Assembly: GCA_033557685.1 (NCBI GenBank)
Contig: JAWQRN010000060.1
Span: 1 to 43,521, forward strand
Length of the DNA: 43,521 bases
Reading direction: 5' to 3'
DNA from: Sperchopsis tessellata
Taxonomy: Eukaryota; Arthropoda; Insecta; Coleoptera; Hydrophilidae
Shown: positions 1-10,545 of the stretch, piece after piece
Layout: every line of letters starts with the position of its first letter
Numbering within the stretch: the first letter of the stretch is position 1
Position numbers and translations under genes: made by a program
Notes under the pieces: generated by a model
The model's input: the letters and a program-made list of their open reading frames with translations, nothing else
What the model was told of the DNA's origin: nothing
Databases searched by the model: none

Positions 1-157
1 ATATATATAATAGTTTCTAAATTATTCTTTTGTTTCATTTTAACGAATTGATTTCTCCAGTTTAAAGTGCAATCTTTCATTGAAAAGAAGTATGAACGCA
101 TCCTAATTTATATAGCGCATGTGCGAATATAGCAAGCCGTGCTCGTATGTCAGTTGT

Positions 158-172
158 CAAATTTCTTTTTAC
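158..172 (+). promoter_or_regulatory. TCT-type initiator / 5'TOP start of eL39
   Basis: A pyrimidine run around position 165 (TTCTTTTT) fits the TCT initiator YYC(+1)TTTYY that drives ribosomal-protein genes in insects and yields 5'TOP mRNAs. It lies about 34 bases upstream of the eL39 ATG, leaving a short 5' leader as expected for this gene class. The match is seen directly; that transcription starts there is inference. Confidence 0.45.
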
Positions 173-198
173 TTGAGGTTTTGTCGACATCGATAAAC

Positions 199-1201
199 AT
201 GGTAAGCAATCCAAATGAATTTAAATTTATCTTGGTCATCCTAATTTACTTTGATGATATTATTACATGTATCGATGAAATAAACCCTCAAACTAATTTT
301 ATTCTTGTATATTTCAGTCGGCTCACAAAACATTCATCATCAAGCGAAAGCTTGCAAAGAAGCTAAAGCAAAACAGACCAATCCCACAATGGGTTCGTAT
401 GAGGACAGGCAATACCATTAGGTAATTAGAATTTGCATTATTTATTTCTATTTGACTGTTTGAATTTTTGTTTTGAGTTGTGTATAATGTAATTGATGTT
501 TGTGTATTATTATACATAACCTATGTGTAATTGATTTTAAAGCTGAGATAATTTGCATATTTAATTTAACAAACTCCAAATAAAGTTAGACTCAATATTT
601 TGGTTGTAACCGCTATAATATACTTCATTACACATTTTTTTCGGACATAATTCATTATCATCTACTTTGTTGTATGTTGTGTCTTATTTTCCAATAATTT
701 CTATAAGGCTGCATTTCATAATTTATCAGTGTATTCATGTGTGTCATCAAAATTTAAATTGTTTTCATAGACTAAAGAAATATCACGACTGACATGACAA
801 ATTCGGAACTCTGGTATGTTCGATATGTAGCTTCATTTTATAGGAGTAGGTAAAAATTCTAAAAGTATCTCGTTATTTATTTTTTTTTTCATATCGATCA
901 CTTCTATCATAAAGTTAAAATTACCTCGGTCAATATTGATGTATAACATTTGTATAGCTTGAATATATATCTCGTTATATAATCTTTCTGATATTAACAT
1001 CACATTTTCATGAGCTATTTATAAGCTTCTTTACAGTGATGTTAACTGTTTGACAATTTGATGTCTTTCATCCATGCTTATATATTGCCACCCTATTGGT
1101 ACGGTGAAAATTTACGGAACTATTAGAGTTAACATGATCTCTTTTGTTACAGGTACAATGCCAAGAGGCGTCACTGGCGTAGAACCAAGCTTAAGTTGTA
1201 A
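199..1201 (+). CDS. RpL39: Ribosomal protein eL39 (L39e), 60S subunit
   Basis: Three exons: 199-201, 318-421 and 1153-1201, joined by GTAAGC/CAG and GTAATT/CAG introns. Exon 1 supplies only the ATG, followed at once by the donor site. The product is 51 residues, beginning MSAHKTFIIKRKLAKK and ending RRHWRRTKLKL, the full length of eL39. It is a very small, highly basic protein that lines the wall of the polypeptide exit tunnel in the large cytosolic ribosomal subunit. The codon ATT-AG|G (Ile-Arg) is split by intron 2. A polyadenylation signal AATAAA lies at 1222-1227, 20 bases past the stop. No single reading frame shows the gene because of the micro-exon. Intron 2 is about 730 bases of AT-rich sequence in which I found no convincing snoRNA. 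Identity is close to certain from near-complete match to the family. Confidence 0.97.
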
Positions 1202-1221
1202 ATGCTGACTTTGGCTCTAAT

Positions 1222-1227
1222 AATAAA
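1222..1227 (+). terminator. Polyadenylation signal AATAAA of eL39
   Basis: Canonical AATAAA 20 bases after the eL39 stop codon, followed by a T/G-rich stretch. Such a short 3' UTR is normal for ribosomal-protein genes. Confidence 0.7.
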
Positions 1228-2841
1228 GTGTTTATAAAATATTTATAGCGTTTTATCATGTTCCCCTTCATCTACCTTTGGTCCAGCAACTATTTTAGGT
1301 TTCTAGTAACTGAAAATTATTGTTAACTTAAAATAAATAAAAATACAAAAATCAGTTGTCTTGTTTTTAATGAAATTTATAATTTGTTTTTTTTACTGTA
1401 AGTTTTTGTTATAATTTTTAAAGAAATAAACTTTATTAATAATATTGTTCTTAACCTGTACAGAAACATTTCGCTAGGGAACATTCTTGATATGATTTAT
1501 TAGGGAGAAGAAATGTTATGATAGGTAATGTACCTTTCAAGTTTCTGTGATACTAGCGGAAATATTAATTCTCGTAACAGCTAAAAACCTTCAATGTGTC
1601 CGCTGCAATGTAGGTAAGCATAAACACCGAAAAAACTATTATGGAAATTATAAAAAAATTTAAGATTGCGTTTACTTGGTAAGTAAAATTGTTTTAAACT
1701 GTAGGTTTTTTCTGTCATTCAGTTTTTAACATAATTTGCAGAATAGTACGCTGAAAGCTAAAGTGTAATAATTCAATTTTGTGGACTTCCAACGTAAATT
1801 ATCTTCAGGTTTTCCGGGAGATTACTGTGTGGACGTTTCGACCACCGTTGCAGGGGACATTATTAATACAAGTAACTCAAGTACTTATTGGTGTACACCC
1901 TTTCCACATAAGTTAGGGAAAATGCGGTATCTGCTGAATAACAAATTCGTTAAAAAATTTGGATTAAAAATGCTCATAAAATCCAGTGCGTAGACATCCA
2001 CAGTAAATATCTTCAGGTTTTTCTGGAGATAACCATGTGTTGGCTTTTGTTTTTGATGACATTTCATACATCATTGCAGGGGACATTATCAAGTCAGGTA
2101 GCTCTTAAAAGTGGTAATTTTAGATTGACATGTAGCTCTTAAAAGTACTAATTTCAGATTGCCATGTAGTTCTGAAAAGTGCTAGATGGAGGTGCCGACT
2201 AGGTTGAAACACAATCATTAAACTTGATAATTGCGTAAATGTTACCATTAAACAAAAAATAGCCCTATTTAAAGTCAACTGACTACCGTAAATTAACATA
2301 AATTACTACTTAACACCAGTATACTCCCCACTCTGTTATTAAAATATTCATGGGGTATTTGTTCCCAAATTTCCAGTAGAATTTTTCATAAATTCTGAAA
2401 GGCATTGAATAGAATGCCTGCCTGTATCATTATTTAACCACCTCTTCTAAGTGACAATTTCTGTAAAATATTTACACTCGTAATTTATAGCTACCAGAAT
2501 ACCGTCCATATCTTGACTCATCCATGAATAGAACAGTTCTCTATTCTTAGTTTAATGCATGTGCTCTTGTGCCTAGGTTAACCTTCAACTTGAATTTTTT
2601 TCTTCGGCCACACCCGTTTTATTACATATACATTAAAACATGCGGAAACTTCGCTCTGTTATTCCAGTGAGCCAACTGGTTTCATTTTTCATCTAGGCAA
2701 TGCACTTAATTGAAACAAGTAAAATTTAAGAATTTTTACTTAAAATAAGCTTTCATATTGAATGTGTCCGTTGTCGTTGGCAGAAAGAACATAAAAAAAT
2801 ATTCAAAGCGCACTGAAGAACAAGGTCGGATGTCAATAATT
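1228..2841. other. Intergenic region between eL39 and the SINE
   Basis: AT-rich DNA without a recognisable gene. Apart from the dispersed repeat at 1771-2195, I see nothing I can name here. Confidence 0.5.
1771..2195 (+). repeat. Dispersed repeat family with embedded ~34-bp units (tandem pair)
   Basis: Two related blocks in the same orientation: about 1771-1880 and 1985-2195. Both carry an ATCTTCAGGTTTTYCYGGAGAT segment shortly followed by TTGCAGGGGACATTAT. The second block runs into about three ~34-bp units, each with an AGCTCTTAAAAGTGGT-like core followed by TTAGATTGACATGT. A third copy lies on the opposite strand at about 41893-42195. No open frame is shared, so this looks like untranslated or terminal sequence of a mobile element of unknown class. 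The homology is seen directly; the element type is not known. Confidence 0.7.
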
Positions 2842-3059
2842 TGAAATAGATTATTTATTTAACATCAGCCTATTTCCGCTGCTATGGCCAATTACCAACG
2901 CCAGGAATCAGGCTCCCACACCTCGGAATTTTGCCGCATCCAGGTTTTATCTAGAATTTGGTTCACAATAAAAAGGCAGCCTCTTGGTCTTGAACTTGAA
3001 CATGCTTAGCAGCCTAATACTAGCCACTGAGCTAACGAGACAGCTTAATATGAAATAGA
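2842..3059 (-). mobile_element. tRNA-derived SINE, copy 1
   Basis: About 200 bp (2851-3050) on the minus strand, flanked by the direct repeat TGAAATAGA (2842-2850 and 3051-3059). The tRNA-like head is at the right end: an A-box-like TAGCTCAGTGG (complement of 3024-3034) and a B-box-like GTTCAAGACC (complement of 2986-2995). The body (ATTTTGCCGCATCCAG, CTATGGCCAATTACCAACGCCAGG) matches the SINE at 17073-18301. The left end has a short AT-rich tail. It sits between eL39 and the end of the uL22m gene. Confidence 0.75.
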
Positions 3060-3110
3060 CTTTAAATCTGTCAGATTAATATTTGTTTTTTTATCTTAAA
3101 TTGAATGCAT

Positions 3111-3116
3111 TTTATT
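3111..3116 (-). terminator. Polyadenylation signal of mRpL22
   Basis: TTTATT on the plus strand reads AATAAA on the minus strand, about 100 bases past the mRpL22 stop codon. It is the nearest canonical signal; its use is inferred. Confidence 0.45.
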
Positions 3117-3215
3117 TTACTAATGTGGAATTAAATTTCAATTGTTTGTGCCATATTACATAAAAAATATCAAAATAATTTTAAACATAACTTATATTTG
3201 CTACAAAATAACATT

Positions 3216-4256
3216 TTACAAAGAGTTATAAATTTTCCTCTTTCTCATTTGTTCTATCCACTTTTGTAGTTGTTCATGAGGTTCGTTAGGAGTATTTTGA
3301 TAATAATGTTTGGGTGGTATGCCTTCTTCCAACCTTACAAAGTAGTGACAATGGAAATATTGGACGTTACCAAATCTACCTCTTGCATGTCTTCTAACTC
3401 CTTTGATCACAGGTCCTTTCCCAACAAATGATTCAGCTAAAATTAATAATAAAAAAATAATACATCTTCACATTTTTGAAAGACTCTTGTTAATGACTTA
3501 CCAACCCAGAGATTGCTTCCAAATTCAACATTATGGTCTTTAACTGCCAAGTCTTTGGCTTCTTCTATAGTTTCTCTAATATCTTTTGCCCCTTTCTTTG
3601 ATACAAATTTGAGTTGTTTAATAGCCTCATCAACAGATAAGCCTCGAACCATACAAGCTATGTACCACATTTTCCATGGACTATATTTGATATTAGCCTT
3701 TTGATGGCAAACGAACTAAAAAGTATAGTTATTTTAGTGCATTTTTGGAGAAATTCCCAATGTAATATGAAAAAAGGATTATTAAATTACAGAAATGCTA
3801 GAGGAAAGTAAAACAAAGTAAGACTAAAATTGTAGAAATTTACAATTAATCATCACCGTCAAATACCAAAAAGAAACAGTCAATCAATTGATTTACTAAG
3901 CAGGTATTGATACTTATGCATTCTGTTATATATTTAGAGTTGGCATAAAATGCAGACTGCCCTAATAATTTATCTTGTAACAAAAAAACTTTTTGACGAC
4001 AACTTCGAAGTCTAATCGGTAACTTATGCTATCGATGACAATTACTTACTGCTGGACGTCTTTCTTCATCAGGTAATTGTGGAGGATAAATAATTTTGTT
4101 GTACCTCATCCATTTCCTTGGACTTCTATCATTTGACCAAGCATCGAGCTTAGCAGAGTTATGAAACGCTTCATTTTGTACAATTACTCTGCACAGAAGA
4201 GGTTTGCATAGTTTTGAACTAATATTCTCTAATAAATTAAGCTTAAAAAGTGCCAT
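3216..4256 (-). CDS. mRpL22: Mitochondrial large-subunit ribosomal protein uL22m
   Basis: Three exons on the minus strand: 4256-4050, 3715-3502 and 3436-3216, with GTAAGT donors and TTTAG acceptors. They total 642 bases and encode 213 residues, close to the roughly 206 of animal homologues. The N-terminus (MALFKLNLLENISSKL) is basic and amphipathic, as expected for a mitochondrial presequence. The core carries family hallmarks: KMWYIACMVRGLSVDEAI near residue 85, then EAKDLAVKDHNVE, WVAESFVGKG, and GVRRHARGRFGNVQYFHCHY followed by FVRLEEGIPPKHYY. In the mitoribosome uL22m packs on the large-subunit rRNA and reaches toward the exit tunnel. The gene is head-to-head with mS27, 1.15 kb away. Frame is continuous through all three exons, so it looks intact. 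Confidence 0.95.
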
Positions 4257-5407
4257 TATTTAAAACTAATGTATTAACAATTTATCGGTTTTATTTCCTA
4301 TTCCTTAACCTCAACTGTTTATTTAACACATGTAATGTCAAAGATAGGCAATCATGTCACACTAGAATCTTGTCCATTGAAAGCATGCATATGAACTCAT
4401 TTTAGCACTAAAAATTTTAATACGTTTTGTGTATATTTTTGTGAATCGAATAGAGAATATAATAGTTATTTGAGCATCAAAGACGGCAAGTGCAATTAAC
4501 GGATCAAGGATGATATTAAATATACTATCGAGGCCAATAAAATGTCCTCAATTGCCTATTATATGTTTTGGATGATCAAAATGTTATAATAAAAAACATT
4601 AAAATTATATCAGTATTGTTCAAGAATGTTTTTGTTAACTACCTTTGATTTGGTTATGCAGATATATTATATGATAACAGTATGAATATAACAGTTTACA
4701 ATAACAAATCTAGTTGCGTTGTTAGGTCATTCATTCAATTTTTTAACTTTTTGTATTTTTTTTGCGCGATTTCCCATTTTATACTACCAAAACATTGATA
4801 GTAAACATTGTTTTAAAAACAGGGCGAGTAAAGGCATGCAAATGACCGATCTTACAAAAATATATTACCATAAATTGTCAAAGAAAATATGCGTACTTGA
4901 ATATTATTTGAGTAAAATATTAAACAATTTAAATTCCGAGAAAATAGAAAAGAAGTGTCGAATATTAAATATAGGGGGATATGACTAAAAATAACATTAA
5001 CATTTTGTGAAACACTAACGAACCTTGTAATGCAGTATGTTAATATATATGTCTTTTACAACATTTAGATAGATAAATATCTCAGCATATTTGATATATA
5101 TATATATGTATTTACTAAATTTCTAAAGTAAACCTCTAAGCATAGGAAAGGTGTTTCAGAGCGGAAATCGCTGGATTTCGTCCATTGGTGAAAATCTTCC
5201 TTTCTTGTACTAAAAATATTTAGAATTTTGCTTAGAGGTCACTATATTATAAATGTATTAATTTCATTGGTTTAAAATTTCTGTAAATCTTACCATTTAT
5301 ACAGCATCCATAGTTGTTATGTGACGTAACAATCAATGTTATACCAGATTTGAGGTTACGCTAACTTATATTTAGGTTAAATTAAAATACAAACTAAAAC
5401 CGTAGTG
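4257..5407. other. Divergent intergenic region between mRpL22 and mRpS27
   Basis: About 1.15 kb of AT-rich DNA separating two head-to-head mitochondrial ribosomal protein genes, so it should contain both promoters. I see no clear TATA box or initiator. The one nameable structure is a small inverted-repeat element at 5132-5239. An 89-codon open frame at 4719-4988 is low-complexity and unsupported. Confidence 0.5.
5132..5239. mobile_element. Possible miniature inverted-repeat element (MITE), ~108 bp
   Basis: ACCTCTAAGCA at 5132-5142 and its exact complement TGCTTAGAGGT at 5229-5239 bound a 108-bp non-coding unit with no reading frame. Perfect 11-bp terminal inverted repeats suggest a MITE. No clear target-site duplication is visible, so the class is open. 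Confidence 0.4.
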
Positions 5408-6888
5408 ATGTTAAAGTTATTTAGTAAAGTGATAATCAACAACAACATAAGTTTACAACGTACTTTACAGTATGTTACATTCAGAAATTTCCTATCACAA
5501 GCTTATTACTGTAACGAAGTATGGGAAAACAGACTGAAAAATCCTATAATAGAAAAGGTAAATTTAGACGATCTTTACCATGAACTGGAACAGAGGTATA
5601 ACAAGACAAAAACGATCAGTGCAGTTGATGTAGACATTTTTGTAAATCGAGTCAACGAAGATATATTTATTGATGAAATGCTCGATGTTGTACATAAATT
5701 ACGGTTAAGCGCAGACTCAAGTAATACTTTAAATTCAACCCACCATGCTGTATTAAGGTGTTTATCCTCTTCTGGAAGAAAGGACGATTTATTGAATGTT
5801 TTGGATGATAGGCTGAATTATGGAATTTTTTTGGACAGTTATACAGCTAATTTATTAATGGATGCGTTTTGGAAAGAGAAAGATTACTTATCAGGAGTAA
5901 GAGTTGCTGCACAGTTGATGTTGCAAGAAGATGTTGGACATCCTTTAGCTTCTAGCCTAGCTCTTTTGCATTGTTATAGTTTTCTTTTAAATCCTAAAGA
6001 TTGGCCAGAAATTCCCAAACCTGAGGAACCAGAAGAAGAAGTTAAAGTGAGAGTAAAATATTTGCGGAATCCATATTTTGATGATCATTTCGATTTGAAA
6101 GAAGCTAATAAAATTATTGGAAAAATAATAGCAATGATAACGAAACAAGTGCCAGATACCTTAAATAAGTCATTGCATTTAATAGGTAATTCAATCAACT
6201 TATTTACATAGTTATACAAAACCTTTTCTTTGTGTTATCTATCAGCTTTTTTATCTTACTAAAATTTAGTCATTCCAACTGTAATCATGTTTTGTAATTC
6301 ATGTTCAGATGAGGGACTAGACCTTTTTTGATGCTTTTATAATTTTGGGTAAGTACATATGAATTTTTTTTAGGCCTTGCATTATATGATAAACCTGAGA
6401 AAGCTTTAGCCCTTATTCATGAATTAGCTAAAAGTAATGACAAAATCTACAAAGAAGTCTTAGACCTCTTGCCCGAAGATAATTCAATCAGACAAGAAGC
6501 AAGCAAATTGAAATGGGAGTCTGCGGATGTATCAGAGCTTCTTCAGAAAAACATTAAACAAGCAGAACGTACAGTAGCAGAAAAAGATGTTGCCCAGCAG
6601 TGCGAATTATTTTCAAAATGGGAGGAAGAAAGGAAAGAAGCTTTAGATGAGCAACAGACGCGTTTGAACACGGCAAAGAGGATAGAAGGTATTGGAGAAC
6701 TCCAGAAAGCACTCAAAGAAAAAGAAACAAAATTGTGGTTCTTTGAGAATGAAGAACAGATTGAGTTGGCCATTGAAGCGAAAAAGGTTTATCATCCAAA
6801 GAAATGGTTCGGCAAGAAGAAGAAGCCAAGGAAGATTGATGAGGGATATATTCCACCAGAAATCACTACCAAATATGGTTCGAATTAA
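5408..6888 (+). CDS. mRpS27: Mitochondrial small-subunit ribosomal protein mS27
   Basis: Two exons: 5408-6185 and 6374-6888, joined by a GTAATT donor and a T-rich TTTTTTTTAG acceptor. The intron splits a Gly codon in HLIG/LALYDKPEKAL. The product is 430 residues (human about 414). I start at the ATG at 5408, just after an upstream in-frame GTG. mS27 is a pentatricopeptide-repeat-type helical protein of the mitochondrial small subunit. Recognisable segments are AYYCNEVWENRLKNP near residue 34, KTISAVDVDIFVNRV near 70, GIFLDSYTANLLMDAFWKEK near 138, and a basic lysine-rich C-terminus (KKWFGKKKKPRK). The second half is a long charged coiled-coil-like helix (KWEEERKEALDEQQTRLN). A polyadenylation signal AATAAA is at 6909-6914. 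The frame is open throughout. Confidence 0.93.
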
Positions 6889-6908
6889 ATCTTATTTGTA
6901 GATATTTA

Positions 6909-6914
6909 AATAAA
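6909..6914 (+). terminator. Polyadenylation signal AATAAA of mRpS27
   Basis: Canonical hexamer 21 bases past the mS27 stop, followed by a T-rich tract. Confidence 0.65.
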
Positions 6915-7068
6915 TTTGTTTTTTTAGTATATAATTTTGGGTATTTTTGAGCAACTTTATACCCCCTATGAGAAATTTGTTTTCTAATAATTTTTGTAAT
7001 TGAGAGTGTTTTCTTGGCCTTAAAATGTTACTTAATAACACTGAATTAATTTGTTTCAGTATTATTTA

Positions 7069-7669
7069 TTGGGTTGGCCAAAAAGTCCGTTCAGTTTTTT
7101 AAGTAAAAATTATACGAGTTTCAAACAGCAATTTTTCAATCAGAGATATAATTGCCGTTTTGTTCCAGTTTCTTCTGCCTCAAAGAATTTCTTGTCCCTG
7201 CTGGTGAAAAATTCATCCAGGAGAATTTTTACGTCCTCTTTATAGTTGAAGGTCTGTCTATTCAATGAATTTTGAAGAGACTGAATCAAGTGGAAATCTG
7301 CTGGGTGCAAGGTTAGGTGAATATGGAGGGTGCGGAAAATTTTTCCAGACAAGCTTCAGTAACTTCTGCCTTGTCTGCAAAGAAGTGTGCAGTCTGATAT
7401 TTTCATGATGGAATACAATCCCCTTATGATTAGCTAGCTCTGGATGCTTCTGGTAGATCATTGTGTTTAATTTATCTAGCTTGTCACAGTATACATTTGT
7501 ATTGATGGTCCTGTTCATGGGAAGATGCTCGCAAAAGACAACACCTTTCCAATCCCACCAAATTGAAACCATAACCTTTTTCGGGTGAAGGCTTGCTTTG
7601 GAGGTTGTTTGTAGTGGTTCACCACACTTTTCCCATGATCCGGATAATACCCAATTTTGCAGCAAAACT
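7069..7669 (-). pseudogene. Mariner-family transposase, 5'-truncated relic with one TIR
   Basis: At the left is a mariner-type terminal repeat, TTGGGTTGGCCAAAAAGTCC from 7069, preceded by a TA dinucleotide as expected for mariner insertion. Reading leftward on the minus strand from about 7665, the frame gives the C-terminal catalytic half: LHPKKVMVSIWWDWKGVV, then INTNVYCDKLDKLN, IVFHHENIRLHTS (second Asp replaced: HHEN instead of HQDN) and HPPYSPNLAPSRF (third Asp replaced: NLAPS instead of DLAPSD). Loss of these acidic residues and of the N-terminal half means it cannot be active. The right border abuts non-LTR sequence; the exact junction between 7670 and 7780 is unclear. Confidence 0.85.
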
Positions 7670-7744
7670 TATAGATGTTCACCAGGTGGAAGTGAAATCC
7701 AGGAGATGTTTGCTGAAGTAATTTTCTGGAAATATTATCGCGCT

Positions 7745-8160
7745 GTGTTCTTCCTCAAGGCAAGTTGTTCGGAATATATCTCATCATCTGGAGAAGGGTA
7801 ATTACGTTCAAAATAGGTTGTAAATCATTCTTTGATGGTGTTGTACCAGTTGTTACCAAAATTTTTGTAAGTGTTTTCCCTATATATATTTTTAAGGTTT
7901 TCAGCAAATATTGATGTTTTTTCTTCAACTGAGGAAAATTCTTGACCATTTTGTACTGTTGTGGGAATTTTTACAAAGCTCTTGTAGCTTGATAGTTTTT
8001 TAATTTCTTTCCAAAATGTTCTACCAAGTTCTTCTTCAATCTTACTGCATACTAGCAACCAGATATTCTTTCTAAATTCTTTGATCAGTGCCTGTATGTT
8101 GTTGTTGAGTTTATTCAAGTTTCTTTTAAAATGTGCATCACGTGTATTGTAATATTTTCT
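7745..8160 (-). pseudogene. Non-LTR retrotransposon fragment (linker upstream of RT)
   Basis: Minus-strand reading gives LNNNIQALIKEFRKNIWLL, then GRTFWKEIKKLSSYK, IPTTVQNGQEF, EEKTSIFAENLKNIYREN and a proline-rich PSPDDEIYSEQL. This is the linker that follows the endonuclease and precedes the reverse transcriptase in insect non-LTR elements (RNxxWxxF...FWKxIKKL...xxEKAxIFAxxL). No RT motifs follow; the piece stops where mariner sequence begins. It is a short dead fragment. Confidence 0.7.
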
Positions 8161-8569
8161 ATATAATTACCTTTTCTTTTTAACGAATCTTATGATATAT
8201 AATGATAACTTGTGTACAAAACATAGGTGAGTGTATGTGAGTGTGTTTACTTTGACTATTTCTATAAGTGTTTGAAAAAGTACTTATGTTTGTTTCTTTA
8301 TTTCATTGCTATGAACGATATAGTTTTGGATTTCTCTGTTAACAGGTTGAATACCGATCGGAGTGCATCAGCTTCTTTCAGTAGCGCCGATCACTCCGAT
8401 CGGAGTGGTGGTTGCATTACGATTCCTTGCTATAGTATTTCATTAGCGTTGGGTATGAATCGTGTTTCTGTTTGCGGCGTTGTCGAAAAGGTTTTTTTTT
8501 CGGTGTGGTTATAATTTGGCGTTAATAAAAGACATTCTATTGAAGAAATAAGACATTTATAAAAAAGAG

Positions 8570-9890
8570 AAGTTAACTGATGATGAGTTTTTACGGATGG
8601 TGATGAATTTACTCTTGATTAGGACGATGGCGAATCAAGTTCAAACTTAGGGTCTGAAGATACTACTAATACTCCCAATGTGCTTTCAAATACAAAATGG
8701 AGTAACACAGGTGCGTTGAAGCAACTTGTGTTTCAGAAAACTCAAAAATTATTGGTGCCAATTCCAGGACGGGAACACAAATTGATTTTTTTCAAATGAT
8801 AGTTAATGATGATTTCCTACAGACTGTTGTAGAACAAACAAATGCTTACTCAGTTGATGTTTAGTTACACTCAGAAACATCTGCGAAATCTCATATCACT
8901 ACTTGGAAAGATGTAACTGTGGACGAATTTAAAATTCTTTTGGGTCTGTTGCTCCATACAGAAACAATGCATTTAAGTCGTCTAAATGATTACTAGAAAA
9001 CTGACCCTTTATTTGATATACCTGTTTTTAAAGAATACATTTCACGGAATAGATTTCTCATTATTTTGAGATGCTTACATTTTACGACTTCAGAAACATC
9101 TCCGGTAGATCGTCTCGGAAAGAAAAGATCTATTGTAGATTTCATTAATACAAAAATGAATGCTATTTATTACCCCGGAAGAGAGCTATCATTAGACAAA
9201 TCTATGATACTTTGGCGTGGTCGTCTGCAGTTCAAGAAGTATATAAAAAATAAACACCGTAAATATGGAATAAAGTTATATATGCTCACAGAGCCAAATG
9301 GGCTGATTTTAAACTTTTGTGTTTATGAAGGTTGTTCAGATGTTTATAGCGGGACCAGACATATAAAAAAGATAGTTTTGCATTTACTTGAAGAGAAATT
9401 AGATAATGTATATGCTGTGTATCTAGATAACTTTTATAGTAGTGTTGAGTTGGCTACCAAGCTGCTACAGGAAAATACATTTTGTACTGGAACTTTAAGA
9501 GTTGACAGAAAAAACAATCCAAAAGAGGTAATGACTGCAAATTTAAAACAAGGAGAGAACAAATCTATGTTTTGTGATGGAGTACATGTTGGAAAATGGC
9601 GTGACAAACGAAATGTTCAGTATATTAGTATCGAGTTTGGAAGCGAAATGGATGTTTTTAGAAACAGAAGAGGACAAGAATTTGAAAAGTCTGCAGGTAT
9701 AATTGGCTATAATGCATTTATGTCTGAAGTAGACAGTCAAGATCAGATGATGGCGTACTATCCTTGTGATCGTAAAATCATTCGATGGTACAAGAAGTTG
9801 TTTGTACATGTGCTGCAGATGAGTTGATAAATGCACATTTCTTATACAACAAGTATTCCCAGTCTGATCGTTTACGCCTAAAGACTTTCG
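8570..9890 (+). pseudogene. piggyBac-like transposase (DDE_Tnp_1_7 type), decayed
   Basis: The longest open stretch (9066-9827, 253 codons) covers the catalytic core. It retains the three expected acidic positions: D in SLDKSMILWRGR, D in YAVYLDNFYSS, and D in SEVDSQDQMMAYY. Upstream homology (WKDVTVDEFKILLGLLLH, FDIPVFKEYISRNRFLIIL) continues to about 8600 but is cut by stops near 8800, 8860 and 8992. After IIRWYKKLFVHVLQ the frame shifts: the next expected segment (NAHFLYNKYSQ) is present but out of frame, and the cysteine-rich C-terminus is missing at the junction with the RT fragment. Known function of the family is cut-and-paste transposition at TTAA. This copy is non-functional as it stands. 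Confidence 0.88.
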
Positions 9891-10545
9891 ATTAGATATA
9901 ATTAGGAGTTTGCTAGCCGCACGATCCATTATCGATTTACCGAGAGTTTCTACTACAAACTTCATTTCCGCAGCTTGAATTCTGTTCTTATGTCTTTCCG
10001 TGAGCACCCACGATTCACTACCATGTATCAAGGCTGGGACATATACAGTCTTAAAAACTGTCATTTTCGTCTCTTTACTTATCTCCCTTCTTCCCAAGAA
10101 GTCCCAGTTTAGACAGTGAAAGAGACATGCCGCACTTTGCAGTCTACTGCTCATTTCAACCTCCATTATTCTCGCACTGTCAATCACCGATCCAAGATAT
10201 CTAAATGTCTGCACCTGTTCAACTCGTTCATTGTCTATTGTCACATATATATCTCTCTTCGACCTGCTCACCATCATTACTTTTGTCTTATAAACGTTTA
10301 TTTTCATGTTTTTCAGCCTCAACTCTATGCTCCAAATATCCATACTTCTCTTTAGTTCCCGTTCTGAACCCGCATATACAACCATGTCATCGGCAAATGC
10401 TCCCATTGATATCCCAACATTTCTCAGATATTTGTAACCCACAGTAAGTTGTAATGTCTCTCCCTTACATGTTTCCATAACTTCATCCGATAATATAATG
10501 AAGAGCATAGGGCTAAGTGTTCTCCCCTCAATCCTCGTCTCAAGA
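9886..10545 (-). pseudogene. Non-LTR retrotransposon reverse-transcriptase fragment inside the piggyBac element
   Basis: Minus-strand frame from 10508 encodes LSPMLFIILSDEVMET, then GISMGAFADDMVVYAGS with the catalytic FADD box, KTKVMMVSR, VQTFRYLGSVIDS, FKTVYVPALIHGSESWVL and RHKNRIQAAEMKFV. This is the palm, thumb and connection region of an insect non-LTR reverse transcriptase. It is truncated at both ends: no fingers domain upstream of about 10545 and no element 3' end before about 9886. The open frame runs on into antisense piggyBac sequence, so the last ~100 codons are not real. Its placement inside the piggyBac suggests insertion or template capture after the piggyBac arrived. Confidence 0.87.

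Noticed and set aside
139..366. 75-codon open frame across eL39 exons 1-2
   Set aside because: It reads through the first intron in a different frame from eL39; the spliced eL39 protein accounts for the region.
422..1152. Possible intronic snoRNA in eL39 intron 2 (GTGATGT near 1036, CTGA near 787)
   Set aside because: The box motifs are imperfect, in the wrong order and not flanked by a terminal stem.
2095..2195. CRISPR-like array of ~34-bp units
   Set aside because: Units are diverged, contiguous without spacers, and lie in a eukaryotic dispersed repeat.
2986..3040. tRNA gene suggested by A and B boxes (also at 17314 and 18281)
   Set aside because: No cloverleaf can be drawn; both are heads of SINE copies with tails and target duplications.
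4719..4988. 89-codon open frame
   Set aside because: Low-complexity, AT-driven composition, no family resemblance, no splice or start context of note.
9543..9885. C-terminal third of the 321-codon minus-strand frame
   Set aside because: It is antisense to the piggyBac transposase; only the part above about 9886 is reverse transcriptase.
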